Source of the DNA: CALXQW01 sp031553045
GTDB lineage: Bacteria > Verrucomicrobiota > Verrucomicrobiia > Opitutales > Intestinicryptomonadaceae
NCBI GenBank assembly: GCA_031553045.1
Contig: JAVBLZ010000003.1
Location: 1 to 45,161, forward strand
Length of the DNA: 45,161 nt
Direction: 5' to 3'
Positions 44,301-45,161 of the stretch are shown here, piece after piece. A program made the position numbers and the translations under genes. The notes beneath the pieces were generated by a model that was not told where the DNA came from, ran no database searches, and worked only from the letters and a program-made list of their open reading frames with translations. How positions within the stretch are numbered: the stretch's first letter is position 1; each line of letters starts with the position of its first letter.

Positions 44301-44922
44301 CATAGGCTACGGCGGCTTAGACCACGTTTTGGCAAGCGGCAAAAACGTCAATATCCTTGTCATGGATACTGAAGTTTATTCCAACACTGGCGGTCAGATG
44401 AGCAAATCTACACCAATAGGCGCTGTGGCAAAATTCGCCTCTGAAGGTAAGGCAACTCCAAAGAAAAATCTGGGGCTGCTGGCGATAGGCTACGGCAATG
44501 TCTATGTGGCTGAAGTTGCAATGGGTGCAAAAGATATTCAAACTATCCAAGCGCTCACAGAAGCCAATAGCTACAACGGTCCATCTTTGGTGATTGCGTA
44601 CAGCCATTGTATCAACCACGGCTACAACCTTGTCAACGGCCCATCGCAACAGACAAAGGCGGTCGCAAGCGGATACTGGCCACTCTTTAGATACGACCCA
44701 CGTAAGATTGAAAAGGGCGAAAACCCATTCAAGCTTGACTCCACGGATCCAAAACTTCCCGTTGCCGAGTATATGAACAACGAAGGCCGCTTTAAGATGC
44801 TCCAGCTTGCAGACCCTGCAAGAGCGGAGAAACTCTCAAAGTACGCCCAAGAAATGATAAATACTCGTTGGGAAAATTACAAACGTATGGAAGCGAGTCT
44901 TGCCCCAACCCCTAAACAATAG
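41356..44922 (+). CDS. nifJ: Pyruvate:ferredoxin (flavodoxin) oxidoreductase
   Basis: A 1188-residue one-chain PFOR with all domains. Domain I starts with AIYPITPSSPMAE. The gamma and delta regions follow, with GGITTSHLRFGP. A two-cluster ferredoxin segment has C697, C700, C703, C707 and C753, C756, C759, C763. The C-terminal TPP domain has GDGWAYDIGYGG (from G976) and MDTEVYSNTGGQ, and the proximal-cluster cysteines appear in FSGACGGCGET. It splits pyruvate with CoA into acetyl-CoA and CO2, reducing ferredoxin or flavodoxin, and marks anaerobic metabolism. It is apparently monocistronic, with a long leader and a large foldback after the stop. Confidence 0.97.
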   Translation: MKNKNTVITDANEAVASVAFRVSETIAIYPITPSSPMAEFCEEWAVKGQKNIWGTTPDISQLESEAGVAGSVHGALQTGTLVTTFTASQGLLLMIPNMYKIAGELNPICLHVSARALASHGLSIFGDHSDVMSCRQTGFAMLCSNSVQEAHDLAMISHAATLASRIPFLHFFDGFRTSHEVNTYTRLTDAEVASMIDYDKVLAHRSRALTPDAPVIRGTAQNPDVFFQAWEARNSFYDKLPAIVEAEMQKFAKLTGREYKLFDYVGAADAEKVIILMGSGAETVEETVKHLLSKGEKVGVLKVRLFRPFSLKHFVSVLPKTVKTITVLDRTKEPGSLGEPLYLDIASAISEGRGTALIEKSFDPKLLCGRYGLGSKEFTPAMAKAIFDNMSKPDAKNHFTVGIVDDVTNLSLDYDKSFDISDDKVLRAVFFGLGADGTVGANKNTIKIIGSETPNYAQAYFVYDSKKSGGITTSHLRFGPNEIKAPYLIDNAQFVACHQFSFMEKYDVLSRATKGATFLLNSTHSADTVWNYLNADVQRQIIEKQLKFYVVDAYDVAKKMGMGGRINTIMQTCYFAISGVLPKDEAIAKIKGAIEKTYGKKGPQVVQKNFDAVDASIANLFEVKVPASVTAEYGMPDPVSEKAPEFVKKVTSVMMRDEGDKLPVSALPVDGTWPTATTQWEKRNIAIEIPSWNNELCIQCTKCATICPHAAVRAKFYPDAELEKAPKSFKHTTFKSRENPGCSFTIQIAPEDCTGCGVCAAVCPGKSKTDPNQKALMMVEQEPIRCQEVDNFEFFLNIPDPDRLKLGYTIKEVQFRRPLMEFSGACGGCGETPYIKMLTQLYGDRLLIANATGCSSIYGGNLPTTPYAVDKNGRGPAWANSLFEDNAEFGYGFRLSLDMKEKMAKELLQKLAPKVGDDLVSSILNATQETEADILAQRERVVALKSKIASDTSLEGKSLGALADDLVKKTVWIVGGDGWAYDIGYGGLDHVLASGKNVNILVMDTEVYSNTGGQMSKSTPIGAVAKFASEGKATPKKNLGLLAIGYGNVYVAEVAMGAKDIQTIQALTEANSYNGPSLVIAYSHCINHGYNLVNGPSQQTKAVASGYWPLFRYDPRKIEKGENPFKLDSTDPKLPVAEYMNNEGRFKMLQLADPARAEKLSKYAQEMINTRWENYKRMEASLAPTPKQ

Positions 44923-45052
44923 GTTTTGGCAGACTTGTTTGGCGAATAGTTCCGTTTACTTCGTGAACCTGACTGGGAATGTACATAAGTACAATTCCCA
45001 CCCAGGTTCACTTAGCAAGCCTCACTCTTCATCCAAACCGTACTGCCAAAAC
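44923..45052. repeat. 130-bp imperfect inverted repeat after nifJ
   Basis: Outer arms GTTTTGGCAG (44923-44932) and CTGCCAAAAC (45043-45052) are perfect. Moving inward, GTTTGG (44937-44942) pairs with CCAAAC (45033-45038), GTGAACCTG (44963-44971) with CAGGTTCAC (45003-45011), and GGGAATGTAC (44975-44984) with GTACaATTCCC (44989-44999) around an ATAA loop. The left arm starts at the base after the nifJ stop. There is no T run directly after the outer arm. It could be a processed 3' structure, a palindromic mobile remnant (MITE-like) or a cruciform. No coding capacity is seen. Confidence 0.7.
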
Positions 45053-45079
45053 GTTAAAGTAAAGGTGGGTTTCCAAAAT

Positions 45080-45100
45080 TTTCTTTAAGGGTTAAAGAAA
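45080..45100 (+). repeat. Perfect 9-bp hairpin
   Basis: TTTCTTTAA (45080-45088) pairs with TTAAAGAAA (45092-45100) around GGG. It is AU-rich, so weak as RNA, and not followed by a T run. It lies 27 bases beyond the nifJ foldback. Nothing else is recognised from here to the end of the window. Confidence 0.4.
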
Positions 45101-45161
45101 GTTGGGTTTTGTTAAAGCTACAATAACTGCGTTGCTGCGGGCGCTTCGGCACTGGTCGTGT

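Overview
The window reads as chromosomal DNA from an anaerobic, menaquinone-making bacterium, most likely of the Verrucomicrobiota (Opitutae-like) or a close PVC relative. This lineage call is an inference from gene content: Tat-exported Gfo/Idh/MocA oxidoreductases, a DUF6807 protein, a secreted raffinose-synthase-like glycosidase, a one-chain pyruvate:ferredoxin oxidoreductase and the futalosine menaquinone route. No rRNA is present to confirm it. TGA, TAA and TAG all close genes, so the standard bacterial code applies.

Left edge (1-6.9 kb) is accessory DNA. A hairpin-rich non-coding stretch holds three related stem-loops (124-377). It is followed by an AT-rich 1506-codon gene for a STAND-type NTPase with an N-terminal PD-(D/E)xK nuclease, an Avs-like anti-phage candidate. 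Then come the decayed 3' end of an IS1595/ISXO2-type transposase and a secreted beta-helix protein. From 6.9 to 17.1 kb lie a large hybrid histidine kinase with a periplasmic ABC-substrate-binding-like sensor, guanine deaminase, typA, two acyltransferase-3 membrane proteins and a DUF6807 protein. typA carries an in-frame TGA exactly at the G3-motif glycine. A tRNA-Tyr gene follows.

From 17.4 to 24.6 kb are a secreted raffinose-synthase-family protein with a coupled small lipoprotein, rsmG-ndk, two tandem paralogous Tat-exported oxidoreductases, and thiE. From 24.6 to 35 kb is a complete futalosine menaquinone locus. mqnP-ubiX-ubiD run leftward, ahead of a membrane protein and thiE. mqnE-A-C-D-B run rightward as tightly overlapping cistrons and continue into a VTT-domain membrane protein and xseA. 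Together these genes take chorismate to a prenylated, decarboxylated menaquinone precursor.

From 35.1 to 40.9 kb a leftward housekeeping group, recJ-aroK-tilS-ftsH, is almost gapless. A 440-bp leader region precedes nifJ (pyruvate:ferredoxin oxidoreductase). A 130-bp imperfect foldback begins at the base after the nifJ stop codon. PFOR plus menaquinone suggests anaerobic metabolism with some menaquinone-linked electron transport. The items most worth a second look are the typA nonsense codon, the Avs-like gene with its mobile-element debris and hairpin array, and the nifJ foldback.
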